DNA of 64,000 bases, taken from positions 62,001-126,000 of the forward strand of contig NW_026944392.1 in assembly GCF_033439725.1 (NCBI RefSeq). The letters run 5' to 3'. Shown piece by piece: positions 47,061 through 58,334 of the stretch. The position numbers were made by a program, and so were the translations under genes. This DNA comes from Neurospora tetraspora (Eukaryota; Ascomycota; Sordariomycetes; Sordariales; Sordariaceae). The notes beneath the pieces are model-generated. The model did not search any database. It worked only from the letters and a program-made list of their open reading frames with translations, and was not told the DNA's origin. Each line of letters begins with the position of its first letter. Positions within the stretch are counted from its first letter, which is position 1.

Positions 47061-47773
47061 ACTGTGAAAATCTAGATCTGGTGTACGGACTGGTGCACGG
47101 TCCCTGAAAGTGCAGTAAGATTTGTAAGCGGTCAGGTATGGAAAAAATGCCATTATTTCCGTATCGATCGAACCTTAGCCGAACACGCTCTTATATGGTC
47201 CCAGCAGCCCGGGCCCGGGAGGTCTGCGGGCTGTCGGTGGAAAGCTGGGCCCGGGTGGCCCAAGCTCCCAGCCTGGCACCGACCCAACAACTGTCGCGTT
47301 TCACACAGGAGCTTTCAACGTTTCATATTTCTTTCCGGTGCCAACGACATTATAAAACTACATTTCGTCCTTAAACACTTCTCTTCTTTTCTTTCGGGGT
47401 GTCACAGGGTTTGGCCTTGTGGCTTTGGCTATATAGTGTACACATCCGAATTCTATTAGCAAGCAGAACTACGTTCTACCTTTTAGTAGTTTTTCGGAGG
47501 TAGTCAATGTGCACCTGCCCCGTGATACGGGGAGACATTATTTATCACCGTTTTCCCGCAATACCAACTTCATCCAGCCTGACCATCACCACTTGGGGTA
47601 CCCGATTCATTCGCCTCCCGCTAACAGCGCCAAGCCGCCAATTGAACCCCTGAATTTGGATCTTTCCCCAGTTCATCCAACATCACCTTAACCAACACCA
47701 ACGCCATTAAGACCACCACAAAATCCACATCACAACCATCATCACCACCCAACCCTCGACCTAGATCAAAACT
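47061..47773. other. Intergenic, upstream of the MDR gene
   Basis: Normal-GC DNA. A 78-codon frame at 47,138-47,374 has no family signal. The last 130 bases are a CA-rich leader (CCACCACAAAATCC-like) typical of a fungal 5' UTR. Confidence 0.4.
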
Positions 47774-48898
47774 ATGACCTCCCCCTCACCAACATCAGAT
47801 CTCCCACCCAAAATGCGCGCCTGGACACTAAACTCCGCCGGCCTAACCCTCTCCCCCTCTCACCCCCTTCCCAGCGCCGGCGCTGCCTCCTCCACTTCCC
47901 CCTCCGCAACCACCCCACCAACAATCACAGGGAACAACCTCCTCCTCAAAATCGCCCACGCATCCCTCAACCCCGTCGACCTACACATCCTCCGCTTATT
48001 TCCCCACTGGCTTCCCTTCCGTCGGAACCCAACGCCTGGATTCGATTTCTGCGGGCGGGTGGTATCTGCCGGACCTGGCGTCGACGCCAATGAGTTTACG
48101 GTGGGCGATGTAGTCAGTGGCGCACTAGGCGCCGCCGACGTCTTCTGGGGCAAGGGCTCGCTAGCTGAGTACCTCCTCGTCTCCTCCTCCCTAGTAGCCA
48201 AAAAGCCGAAGACGTGGGGGGCGGGAGGGAAAGAAGTCACAGGACAAGAAGCCGTCGGTCTGTTTGGCATCGCTGGGCAAACGGCTGTTCTCATGACCCA
48301 GACCGCTGGCGTCTCGTCGGCAGCTGACTGGAAGGGGAAGAAGTGCCTGGTTAACGGCGCCAGTGGAGGGGTGGGGAATATCCTTACGCAGATCCTCAAG
48401 GGAAAGGGGGCGGAAGTATGGGGGACTACCGGTTCTGCTGAGGGCGAGGAGTTGGTGACGAGGTGTGGGGGGAAGGTGGTTAATTACAAGACACACAACC
48501 CCGTCACGGAGCATTTGGGGCGTCTGTTTGGGGAGGAGAAGCTGGATTTTGTGTTTGACTGCGCAGGAAGTCAGGAGATGTTTACCAAGTCGCCGGGGTA
48601 TTTGAAGACCGAGGGAAAGTTTATTAGTATCGTCGGGGGAGCGTCGCAGGGTGTTGTTCCGTATATTAGGAATAAGTTAAGGCCGGTGTGGTTGGGCGGG
48701 ACGCCGAGGGCGTTTGAATTGTTGTTGTTGATCCCCGGAAAGAAGACGGTGAGGGAGGTGGGGATGTTGGTGGAGGAGGGGGTCATTGAGAGGGGAGTGG
48801 TGGATGGGGTATGGGAGATGGAGGAGTTGGTGAAGGCGTATGAGAGGTTGGGAAGTGGGAGGGCGAAGGGGAAGGTTGTTGTTAGGGTGTCGGAGTAG
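47774..48898 (+). CDS. Medium-chain (quinone oxidoreductase-like) dehydrogenase
   Basis: A 374-residue intronless member of the zinc-free medium-chain dehydrogenase/reductase superfamily, near quinone oxidoreductases and RTN4IP1-type proteins. The N-terminal catalytic half shows LLLKIAHASLNPVDLHILR at about 56-74 and PGFDFCGRVVSAG at about 88-100. The nucleotide-binding motif NGASGGVGN lies at about 194-202, the AxxGxxG type that usually binds NADPH. The zinc-binding cysteines of alcohol dehydrogenases are absent. The C-terminus ends in GKVVVRVSE, typical of the family. It probably reduces a quinone or an alpha,beta-unsaturated carbonyl; the substrate is unknown. The start is the first ATG of the frame, after a CA-rich leader, and a second at residue 14 is possible. 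It is the first gene right of the 25-kb RIP-type block. Confidence 0.85.
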   Translation: MTSPSPTSDLPPKMRAWTLNSAGLTLSPSHPLPSAGAASSTSPSATTPPTITGNNLLLKIAHASLNPVDLHILRLFPHWLPFRRNPTPGFDFCGRVVSAGPGVDANEFTVGDVVSGALGAADVFWGKGSLAEYLLVSSSLVAKKPKTWGAGGKEVTGQEAVGLFGIAGQTAVLMTQTAGVSSAADWKGKKCLVNGASGGVGNILTQILKGKGAEVWGTTGSAEGEELVTRCGGKVVNYKTHNPVTEHLGRLFGEEKLDFVFDCAGSQEMFTKSPGYLKTEGKFISIVGGASQGVVPYIRNKLRPVWLGGTPRAFELLLLIPGKKTVREVGMLVEEGVIERGVVDGVWEMEELVKAYERLGSGRAKGKVVVRVSE

Positions 48899-49192
48899 GA
48901 GGAGTGACGGGGCTGGAGGTACCGCACAGGGAGGGTCGCAGACGGATCAACAAAAAGCAACACATGACGAACTTCACGACTTGAAAACAAAGCATGGCAT
49001 GGGAATCCTGTTGATTGAATTCATGTCATCATTTCATCGTTCCATCATGACGGCCTGATATGCTCAGACTCGCCCATCTCGTAAGCCACGTACCATCCAC
49101 GCATCCAGCATCCACGTTGTCCAGGCCGATCTGTCAAAGGTGACAAGCCCAAACCACATCTTTGTCTAGCCGTCCTTCCGTTGAGTCCTACC

Positions 49193-49470
49193 TTACTGCA
49201 ACCCCTCCAGCTTCTTCTTCGCGTTCTTCTTCGCCTCCTCAGACACACCAGGGTTGCTAATAGCAGCCTTCAATCCTCTCGCCACATTTCCCGGATCCTT
49301 CTCGCCCTGGTCCGTGGTCTTCTTGTTGTCCGAAGAAGACTGGTCGTAGGGCTCGTCGGCGTTTTCGAGGAGGAAGTTAGCATAGAGTTCTCGGGGTCCT
49401 TGGTCGACTCCTCGCTGTGAGGAACCTCGGGAGGGACGTCAGAGGAGTTGGTGGCGCCGTAGTCGACCAT
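49193..49470 (-). CDS. Conidiation-6-like small protein, frame-disturbed
   Basis: The minus strand starts at 49,470 with MVDYGATNSSDVPPEVPHSE and runs to DPENS. After a shift into another frame it continues as LYANFLLENADEPYDQSSSD, then the con-6 motif DPGNVARGLKAAISNPGVSE, then a Lys-rich end and the stop at 49,193-49,195. The con-6 motif (N-x-x-GLKAxxxNPxVSEEAK) is found in small proteins made abundantly during conidiation and in free conidia. The two parts are joined if one base is missing around 49,383-49,390, where GAGAACTCTATGC lacks one C compared with a smooth reading. No convincing intron bridges the parts. So this is a real gene with a sequencing error, or a natural frameshift allele. 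About 93 residues if continuous. Confidence 0.65.
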
Positions 49471-50516
49471 GTTGGCGGTCTTTTGCTTCTGCGTTGCTTG
49501 GGAGAGGTTCTTTGTGAGTGATGTCTCGAATCGACCTTCTGTGAGCTTCTTCGGGGGCTTCTTTCTTTGGGAGGATAGGTGAGAGAATGGCTGATGGGAT
49601 GCAGTTGTTTTTGTTGTTGTAAGGAAAGTCTCCAAGCTGGAACAGAAGCCCCTGATATAGCTTCCTTCCACAAGTTTGCTATTCCACGACCTTCCACTTT
49701 CCATCATCTTACCTGACCTGCGATGAAACAAACCGGAGGGTTCTCTCCCCGCGTCCCTTCAATCTGATGTTGTTTGTTCGCTCCCGTCTATCGACGATGC
49801 TGTCACCAGCCCAAATCGTGACGTTATCCAGCGGCACTTTGCATCCAGTCACTTTTCATCCCCGCAGAACCCTAACTCGTCCCTTCCATTTGGATATCGA
49901 CCAACGATATACGAAACTGAGAAAGTCCCGAATCGTTTCAATTGCTGCCGGTGTGTAAGTTTGACATCTACACGAAGGGATGACATTGCAATGCACCCGC
50001 AAAGGAAGGGTTCCTGCCTTTGTTTGGCATGAATCGGCGTGTAAGTGGCACAAGTGGGTTCGGGTCGATCCGCGCGGGGCTCAAAGAACAAACAGAACAC
50101 CGAATATCGATCGCCAATAAGATGTGATTCCCCCAATATAAGAAACAGATTCCCATCTGGGGGAAAAGGGACGATGTCACGACTTGGGATGGTGATGTTT
50201 TGAAGGGGAAAGAAGGGATGAAAGAGGTTGAGGTTCGTTGGGTGATTGTTTGCTTGTGGCTTGCTCCTCCATGATCGGAGTGTAATCGTTTCGTCATCCA
50301 TCTTGGTGAGTCTTTGAGGCTCAACAAAATGGAACGGAACAGCCCGCGATGTAAAACAGTAAAGGGAAGGGGATATATAAACCCTCGTCCCTGGAATGTC
50401 TTTGGGATCTTCAATAGGATATCAAGTAAGTCTCCCAAGCTCACCTCCCAGCCGCTTGCTCAACCAAACCCAAATCAAACCAACCCCAAGCTCTTACCAC
50501 CCACCAACCACCAAAA
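49471..50516. other. Intergenic between divergent con-6-like and acidic-protein genes
   Basis: About one kilobase holding the leaders of two divergently transcribed genes. A TATA-like GATATATAAACC lies at about 50,371-50,382, 135 bases upstream of the acidic-protein start, and fits its core promoter. Several open frames here lack any protein character. Confidence 0.5.
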
Positions 50517-50960
50517 ATGTCCAAAGTAGCCCACGCCTACGACGACGACAAGCCCGGCGCCGACCTTCCCCGCGACGCTCCGGACGGCCAGGTCAACGAC
50601 CCCTCGTATAAGACCAAGGGCACTGAAGCCGTTCCCGTCATTGACGATGATGCGCCCGTTGAGGATCCGGTGCGCCCGGAGGAGGCGGATAGTGATGATC
50701 AGCTGGGTACGTAATATGTTCCATCTTCCTTATCTGAGCATGACCTGGAGCTTGGGTGTGGTGGACTTTTTCCTCCTCGCTGCCCTAAGATATGCAATCT
50801 TGGACAAGTCATGCTAATGGAGATGTGACACCCAAAAGCCAAGGACGAAGTCGAAGCCATTGATAAATCCAACATCATTGACGAGAAGACGAGACACGCC
50901 ACCAAGCCGGCGGGCACGTACCGGGAGCCGAGCGATGAGCAGATGGGGTTGACTGAGTAG
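50517..50960 (+). CDS. Small acidic protein of unknown function, two exons
   Basis: Two exons, 50,517-50,706 and 50,839-50,960, join into 103 codons. The intron (50,707-50,838) starts GTACGT, has GCTAAT near its end as branch site, and ends AAAAG; it splits a GCC codon after the first base. The protein starts MSKVAHAYDDDKPGADLP and is strongly acidic, Pro/Asp-rich and lacks signal peptide or membrane segment. Its second half reads IDKSNIIDEKTRHATKPAGT, ending PSDEQMGLTE. Without splicing it would stop two codons into the intron, after LGT. It looks like a disordered small protein of the stress- or conidiation-induced type, and divergent transcription from a con-6-like gene fits that, but the function is not known. 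Confidence 0.72.
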
Positions 50961-51680
50961 ATCTACTCAGGTCTCACGGGTCTCTGACTCTCATGACCTT
51001 TTGTTCCAGCTGGAGTCTGGGGAGGATGAAGACAAATTCATGATACGATGTTATGATGGAACGATTTCTTTGGGTGTTCGGGCGTGATGGATTCTTGACT
51101 GGGCTGGATGACGATGACGGATATGGATGGATGGATGGTCCAAAGGAATTGGAGTTGATCCAATCTGTCTGTATAACCTTTTGGTACATCAAACCTCTCT
51201 ATGCCCTCGCTATCAGAGGTAAGCAGAAGTAGATGCAAAAGAGATGAATTCAAGTGATTCGCCAGATGTATTGATCAAGAATGGGAGGTTGTAAAGTTGA
51301 AGTTGTTTGTCAGACGACAAACCGCAAGATGCCGGCAATAAGCGAACAATTTACGATAAGATAACAAACATCCTTCCTCTCGGGGTTAGGGCTGCCCTGT
51401 ATCACCCAGACCATGGAAGCTACCTCTAGGTCTAGACAGAACTATAATCGCCAGTGATATGAGCAGGTGCAGAAATATGGTGTTCATGTAGAGGTAAGGG
51501 GAACTCGGAAGAAGAAATGATACTTGGTATTTATGATTATAGGGTATCACTCCAGGGAAAGGCAGACCATGCTCAAGATATGCTGCCAACAAAGAGCAAG
51601 GACAGAAACAACAAAGTTGAAGGGGAAAATTAGGCATCATTATTCGAATCCCAGACACACCAACAGTCAATATCAGCATC
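50961..51680. other. Intergenic between convergent genes
   Basis: About 720 bases between the acidic-protein gene (plus) and the cyclin gene (minus). It contains their 3' UTRs and no supportable gene. Confidence 0.45.
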
Positions 51681-52790
51681 TCACGCCTCTGCAGCCGCTT
51701 CTGCCTGTCTCCCCTCCCTCCCCGGCGGCGGATTCCTCAACGTAATGACGTCTCGTTTTCCATAAAGGTCATGCTCAACGCCCTCCCATGCCTCGACACC
51801 GGATTTCAGCATTTCCCATTGCCCCCTCAACGCCTCCTCGTCCACCCTCAGTTCGAACCCGACCAAGAAGCAGAAGCTGATCTCCAGCCTCGCCAGCTCC
51901 GTCTCGCTGACTCCGCCGACCTTTGCGAACTTGGTATGGGGATAGCTCAGATCTTCCAAAGCCTTCATGGCCACTCTGATGCCTGCCAGAAGTAGGCGAT
52001 GGGCATTGCGCTTGGTGACGACGATGGCGCGCTCGATGATGGCCAGGCGGTGGATGTACAGAGACGCGGCGAGGTAGACGGCCGTGGACATGGGGCAGTA
52101 TTGGTGGATGCGCAGGAGGTAGTCGGTGATGGAGATCGGGGGAGGCAGGCGCGAGTAGAACTTGCGGGTTATGGCCGAGTGCTGGGTGTTGAGCGGTTGC
52201 GAGTTTTCGCCGACGATGATGTAGGGTTCGAGGGTCGGCTTTGGGTCGTCTGACGAGAAACTGGGCGGTGGGGTTGGGTTAGAGGTGCGGATGTGGACGC
52301 CGTCTATTGATTCGGATTTCTTGTGTCCCTCTCTCGAAGGAGGTGGGTGGGGATGCCTTTGCGGCGCCGGGCTGAACGGTCTCCGTGGGGAATTGCTCGC
52401 GCTCTTTTGCTGCAAAAGCCTGGCGAGGTTCTTCTCGGAATTGGACCGTACGATGCTTTGTTTCTCGGCTTCCATACCGCGCATGTGAGGCAGGGTTGGG
52501 GATCGTGGCGGCGGAGTGGGCGGGATGTCGCCTGTCAGGGAAACGAGGGTCTCGATGCCGGCGCTGAGGAGCTTGAGGGCGGCTAGGGGGGAGACTTTGT
52601 AGATGTCGTCAACGTCTTCTTCGGAGCCGCCCGTATGTTGTTGTGTTATTTGTCGGAAGAGCCTTGGGTCGGCTGAGGGGACGGGAGCGGGAGGAGGAGA
52701 AGCCGGGGCGCTCGAGTCGGACTTTTGTTCGGCGTCGGCAGCCGGAGGGTCGGCAGATGCCGGAGCACTGTGTTCGGGATGCGGTGACAT
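51681..52790 (-). CDS. PHO80-like (Pho85-type) cyclin
   Basis: A 369-residue cyclin on the minus strand, from MSPHPEHSAP at 52,790. The first 200 residues are Pro/Ser-rich and disordered, with an island DVDDIYKVSPLAALKLLSAG at about 60-80 seen in fungal Pho80/Pcl proteins. The cyclin domain spans about 210-335: FYSRLPPPISITDYLLRIHQ, CPMSTAVYLAASLYIHRL, NAHRLLLAGIRVAMKALED and KFAKVGGVSETELARLEISF. S. cerevisiae PHO80 has the corresponding HYAKVGGV..EL..LE segment. Such cyclins bind the Pho85 kinase and, in the PHO80 branch, repress phosphate-acquisition genes. Neurospora PREG is a relative, but I do not claim identity. The frame is open without a stop for 182 more codons upstream, to an ATG at 53,336, giving 551 residues; those residues look like leader translation, not protein. 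Confidence 0.82.
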   Translation of the reverse strand: MSPHPEHSAPASADPPAADAEQKSDSSAPASPPPAPVPSADPRLFRQITQQHTGGSEEDVDDIYKVSPLAALKLLSAGIETLVSLTGDIPPTPPPRSPTLPHMRGMEAEKQSIVRSNSEKNLARLLQQKSASNSPRRPFSPAPQRHPHPPPSREGHKKSESIDGVHIRTSNPTPPPSFSSDDPKPTLEPYIIVGENSQPLNTQHSAITRKFYSRLPPPISITDYLLRIHQYCPMSTAVYLAASLYIHRLAIIERAIVVTKRNAHRLLLAGIRVAMKALEDLSYPHTKFAKVGGVSETELARLEISFCFLVGFELRVDEEALRGQWEMLKSGVEAWEGVEHDLYGKRDVITLRNPPPGREGRQAEAAAEA

Positions 52791-55008
52791 GCTGAATATG
52801 GAATGCGATTGCGTTCGCTTAGGTATCGTCGAAAGGGTAATGATGTCGAGGGTAGCAAAAAGGAGCTCTGAATATGTTGCGCGCGGCGAAAGCGACGGGC
52901 AAAGGCGACACTGGGGTTGGTCGCGTGACAATGAGTAGACGGAAGTATATTGATATTCGAAGAGACAAAGGACGACGGAGGGTATCGTCAAGTTGACGTT
53001 GTCGAGGTGAAGATTTCGTAGGTCGTCGTAGGTTTGTAGGTAGTCGAAGTCGGTCGTGGTGTTGAAAAAAGAACTGGAGTCGGTCGAACAAGGAAATTGC
53101 GCTCGTGCACTCAGCTGTTCAGCAGTTGTCGCAGTTCGGAGAAGTCCCCGTCGGTCGTCCGAAAGTCGCTCGTGTAAATCGGTAAACAGCCCAGCCTCGG
53201 AGCCACCCTCGGTACTCAGCTCGGCCACGGTGGGTGTCGAAAGAAGGACAAGTTGTGTATCCTGCGGCGGCGTACGACACGCAATCTCATTATCTCGTGT
53301 TTCCTTCCTTATATGCCGTCTCTTCCTTGAATCCAAGGAGGACTCAACGGACCATCTCTTGTCTGGCCTGTTTCTGGCTTCCTTGTCAGGGTCTCGCCTG
53401 TAGTTCGCCGCAGTTCCCAGGTATTTGGCGCTATCGCAGCTATCTCAGGTGGTAGTGGAGTGTATCGTCGGGTGCTAGCGTCGCCAGGGGATGGACCCGA
53501 CACCGGATGGAGTCGTTGAACCGCTAGCGCGTGCCGAGAGGAGTCCTTGTCAGAGGTCAACTCCAGCAACTGTCTCCAGTGGTTCCAGTGGTCTGCGGAT
53601 GTCTCCAGCGGAGGAGGCGACTCGTTCGAGATTCGGGGGCTTCCGGTCCTCTTGAAGAACTAAAGATGGTCGAGCAAAAAGACTGAGAACCGACCGTTGA
53701 TAGTCGTTCGCCGAGATCCGGAAGACGGCAAATCGGAGTTGGGAATACCGAGGGCTTGTGTCGACCAAAACACGGTGATCTTCAGCGACGGCGGCAGTTC
53801 GGTTCAGTTGAGGAGACTGGAACTGGATGAAATAAAGAGGGGGATCGATGGAGAAAGATCGGACGGCGCTTTGGTCTCGTGGTCTCGTGTAGGATGAGCG
53901 CGGGGAAAGTTGGAGACGGAAGAGGAAGAGGATGGGATGACTTAATTCTTCTTCAATTCCTTGTTAGCGCATTGTCACTGATGTCTTCCTCGGCTGCCCG
54001 TTCTTTCTTTTTGTGTTGCAGGTCCGTTCGTCCCCCGCTGCATGTCAAAGGGTCCGTGCGCAAACTCTTCCGCAGCGCAGAATGACTTTCAAATTTCTCC
54101 AATTGCCAAATGATTTCTCGGAATTCTTCCCTCCAGACAACCCAAGCCAAGGACGATCAACACTCACTACATACCGTCATCCCGCCTTGTCTCTTCCCTC
54201 CTCCGTGTTCGAGACCCTTTGCGACCTCTGGGGGACCACTGATCAGCGCAGACGGTGGCGAATATTATCGAGCATCCGCGGCCGGTTGAAACCCCTGATC
54301 CGTCGGTGTCGAGAAACGCGGGCAAAAAGGAAAGGAGGGGCAACAAGGATGGCCGTGGCGCCAGCAATCAAGAGGTGGTCCGATCAAGACAACGATGAAC
54401 GGCAAAAGCAGTTGACGACGGATGCGCAGCTATTTTGACGAAGAAGCACAACATGAAGGATATATGCAGAAATAAACCGAAAAAGAAGGGAGCATGTGTC
54501 ATGGCACATGTCAGTGTTCAGACGGGGTTGAACTTCGCTCGAGTGTTGGTTCCGGAGAGCACCACGCACGATACACGGGACGAACAGCTGGATGGATCAT
54601 GGACATGCAAAGAGGTACAGTAGCATCACGACAACCCTTTGGCGCAGTGTTACCTTCGGACCGCAACCACAGCATCCTCGTTTCGAACACATCAACATGG
54701 CGACGTACGGTTATAATCACAAGAGGCGCCACTTGAACAGCTGTCTGGACTTTACTCGCAAAGTATTCCGACACCGCTCGAAGCCGCTAACATCAATAGC
54801 TAACCACCGGTGCTAAACACTGGTGCAACCAGACTATGTCACCAAACATGCCACCGAACGAAAACTCTCCAGAGATTCGACGAATCGCCGGTGCCAAGAG
54901 ACGGACGACGACGTCGCTTCTCGTACAACAGATCCAATCCACCATCAACCACACGCTCCGGGCTCTGAGAAACACGTGGATACGATTTTGAAGCTCGTCC
55001 AAAACAAA
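52791..55008. other. Long leader of the cyclin gene and intergenic DNA
   Basis: About 2.2 kb. The first kilobase or so is probably the long 5' leader and promoter of the cyclin gene on the minus strand. It contains several short upstream open frames, a feature often tied to translational control (inference). From about 54,000 to 55,000 open frames of up to 141 codons occur on the plus strand, but none looks like a protein. No RNA gene or repeat was recognised. Confidence 0.4.
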
Positions 55009-56884
55009 CTAAGATCCCATGACCACCTTGCAGTCCACCACGGCACTCTGTCCCCCCTCCACCGCGGCAATGGCCTCCTTCAACACCCGATCCAGATCCG
55101 CCGTGTTGTCAACCCTAGCCGCAAACAAATCACCACCCGCAGCCGCCTTGGCGATACCCGCATAATCAGGCGATGGGTTGAACTCGATATTGATGTCTTC
55201 GTTGGAAGCCTTGGACCCGAGTCCGTCGGGGTGGACCAGGAGCAGAGACCGACGAGGGGCGTTCCATCCTGCGATGCGTTAGTTTCAACATGTGGATAAA
55301 CGGAGAAAACGGAGGTGACATACCCTTGTTGTTCAAAACAATGGTCAACACGGGAATGCCGTATCTCTTGGAGATCCAGTACACACTTCCCGGCACCGAG
55401 AACAGGAAGGTCCCATCGCCAACAATCTGCACCACGAACTTGCCCTTCCCTCCCTTGGCCTTGGCCTCGACCTCAGTAGCCAGCTTGATACCCAGGGCAC
55501 CACCGCCAGACCAACCAAGACCACCACCACCGCAGTTGATCCACGACCCAGGCAGCGTAGGCTGGAGGTTATCGTGCACAAACAGCGTGTTGGTAACAGC
55601 CTCAATAGCCCATACGGTATCCTCGGGGCACAAAGCCCTCAACCTCCTGCACAGGTGACCAGTGCCATACTCTCCGTTCTCCAGAGGCTTTGCTCTCTCG
55701 GCAATCTCCTCCAGCTTCTGCCTGTGTTGGGCCTGGAGCTCCTTCCACCTCTTCTCGCGCTCTTCGCCCTCCAGCTGCTTCTTCAGCTCTTGGTCAGTCT
55801 TCAGCTTCTCCGTCAACTGCTCCACAGCTGTCAACGGATCAGCTCTATACCTCGCCTCCGCCTCTAGGTAGAACACGGGCATGACCTGCTTCAGGGGATC
55901 GACGTCCACATGGAAGATCCTGGCCTCCTTGTTCGGCTTGATCTGTGTCGGGATCCACGGCACATCACAGTCCAACACAAGAATGACATCCGCCTCCGCC
56001 ACGGACTGATCGTTGCCAAACCTCAACCCCAACCAGCCCGGATGATCGGCGGGGAAACACATATCACTGCCGCCGGTATCCAACACCCTCAATCCCTTGA
56101 CCGTGTTGGCCAACTCCACCAGTGCCTGCGGGATAGCGTGGTTCCTGCCCGCATACCCGGTAACCACAAGCGGCTTCTTAGCACCGGCCAACGCACCCGC
56201 CATCTCCTGCACCGCCCCCTTAGACAAAGCCCCCAGCTCAACCGGCTTCCAGTGTGCCTGGTTCAGTTCATACTTGGGGATCTCCATCTCCATCACCTCC
56301 CTACTTCCACACAGGTACACCGGACCCTGCGGCTGACTCTTAGCAAACTGCAACGCCCTATTCACCATCTGCTTGACATTCACCCCCGTCTTCAGCTCCG
56401 CCGCATACCGACAATACTGCCCCACAATCTGCTTCTGATCCGGCACGTCCTGAATCCAATGGATATACTCGGTCCTGGACCCTCTCAGCTCTCCCTCAAT
56501 CGTAATTGGCGAAATCCCCGCAAACACCAGCACCGGCGCTCTACCAGCACTGGAATTGTGAACAGCAGCACCCAACCCCTGCGTGCCCACGTCCACGTGC
56601 ACAATCACAGCCTGTGGTTGACCTGTCAAGCGCGCGTACCCGTCCGCCATGGACATGGCTACCATTTCGTTGGGGCAGGTGATGATGCGCGGGAAGTTGG
56701 CTGGGTCGTTCTTGCCGCGCACCATGGCTTCGATGATGGACGGGTGGTCGGAACCCAGGTTGACGAAGACGTGGGACACGCCGGCGGAGAAGAGGGCTTC
56801 GAAGAAGGCCGAGGAGGTGGTGTACATGTCGGGCGAGGAGGTGGTGGTGGTTGGTTGGGTGAGGGGTGGGGGTTGGGAGGACAT
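55009..56884 (-). CDS. Thiamine-diphosphate-dependent decarboxylase/lyase-like enzyme
   Basis: A 606-residue enzyme of the acetolactate synthase/benzoylformate decarboxylase superfamily. Exons are 56,884-55,324 and 55,268-55,009. The 55-nt intron starts GTATGT, contains CTAAC and ends CAG; splicing turns NNKG into NNKGWNAPRR. The N-terminal pyrimidine-binding domain shows FFEALFSAGVSHVFVNLGSD and the catalytic glutamate in CPNEMVAMSMADGYARLTGQ. A central Rossmann-like domain follows (PLVVTGYAGRNHAIPQALVE). The C-terminal diphosphate domain has the VGDGTFLF...LNNKG motif that holds Mg and thiamine diphosphate. The start at 56,884 (MSSQPPPLTQ) is preferred over one 55 codons upstream, as the leader there looks non-coding. 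Substrate unknown: a 2-keto acid or acyloin is likely. No FAD signature was checked. Confidence 0.85.
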
Positions 56885-58334
56885 GTTGGTGTTGGTGGTG
56901 GTGGTCAGTTGTCTTGCTTGCTGTGTTGGGTGAGGGTGACGGGAAGGGTAGTTGAGGAGGTGGTTGAGGCTGAAGAGGTGGTGGTCTTTAAGTTGCTTGA
57001 CTTGGTAAGTCCGGATGATGATGATAATGCCGAGGCAAGGTAAGTGCAAGTGGTGATGCGATGGGATGGTTTTAATCCCAAGATAGGAGCGGGGTATGTG
57101 AGGGGGACTTGGGGGAGGTTCGGCTCAAGTCTACCGAGACATGCGCTACTCAATATGGGACAAGGGTCAAGGTAGGTTGAAAGGGTGAACTCCGAAGACC
57201 GGACTTTTCTTGTGATGTTGTAACAGTAACACCCACAACAAAAACGAAAAAGGGCGCCAAAAGGTATTTATTTGATCGGTGAGAGCACGTGAGAAGTCAT
57301 GGTGACAAGGGGACGGTGCAACTTCGGCTTAAGACCTTTGTTCAGGTGACATGTCTTTCAATGGAATTGACCAACGGGAGCAAGTAGATAAAGCAAGGGG
57401 GTTCACAGCAGAGCGTGCAGAGCGTGCAGAGCTGACGGTGAAGCCTTGCAAACTCGTACCTTTAACAGCAGGTGAGTGACGGGAGGTTACCTAATGATAA
57501 GGTATCGACTGGTTGATGGTTCGTTCGACAAGGATTTGTACACCTTATAAGTCACGGTGATGGGATGGGGGGTGGGGAGCGGAATGATTCCAGAAGCTCT
57601 GTCATCTTCAACATGTTCAACCCCATTAATATCGGAACGAAGCTTGAAAGAAACTTACGGGATAACAACTAGGCTGAGTCTATTAAATGCGCCTGTAATT
57701 GAAACGCCATGTTACTGTCACCAAGACCAAGCGTAAGAATAATGAGAACCTCGAGGGACAAGCCAAACAAGCGAGCGGCCCTTCCTCCGTCGATCTGCCG
57801 TTGTTTTCCGCTATTTTAGCGTTTTGGGGGGGAGTGGGGGACCGCTGCTGGCCGGCGGGGTAAGGTAATCCCAACTTTAAACGAGGTGGACCCACCGGGT
57901 CGTGGACGCTTTGCGGGCCTGATAAATCCATTGTGAATTTTGGTTAAATCTACGGAGTACTTCAGGCCTGACTTATACCAAGCTTCTTTTACTGTATACG
58001 TTGTAAGGTGAAAAAAGCGTATGTACGAGAAAGAAAAGGCGCGTTGGTTTCTTTCGCGATGCTGTTAGAATGGTAGAAGCCTTATGAATTTGAATATACT
58101 TAAAGGCTGCGTATCAACACAACTAAAGCACTTGGAAATTTATTCAGAAGTGCGGCGCCAAAAAGGTTCATGATGGTTTCTTTTCTAGTATCTAACAAAA
58201 TCAAGCTTCATTACGACATCCAACATCACTTTTTCCCCAGCATTGTATTCAAATTACCACCCCAGTCCTCCCCCATTTTCCCATCCAGGGGCATTCCACT
58301 TGCCAATATGGCCAAAATTAAGTGATCAAGAGAT
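56885..58334. other. Intergenic between the ThDP enzyme and the secreted acidic protein
   Basis: About 1.45 kb. The first 200 bases carry the leader of the ThDP enzyme gene, with GGT-rich repeats. A short tandem GAGCGTGCA repeat lies near 57,412-57,431. Frames on the minus strand (57,683-57,931) are unconvincing. The last 130 bases are the 3' UTR of the next gene. Confidence 0.4.

Noticed and set aside
51999-53091. Several open frames overlapping the cyclin gene
   Set aside because: Shadows of its Pro/Ser-rich coding sequence and leader, without protein features.
55910-57043. A 377-codon open frame on the plus strand
   Set aside because: It is antisense to the thiamine-diphosphate enzyme gene, has no recognisable domain and is His/Arg/Leu-rich in the way of a shadow frame in GC-rich codons.
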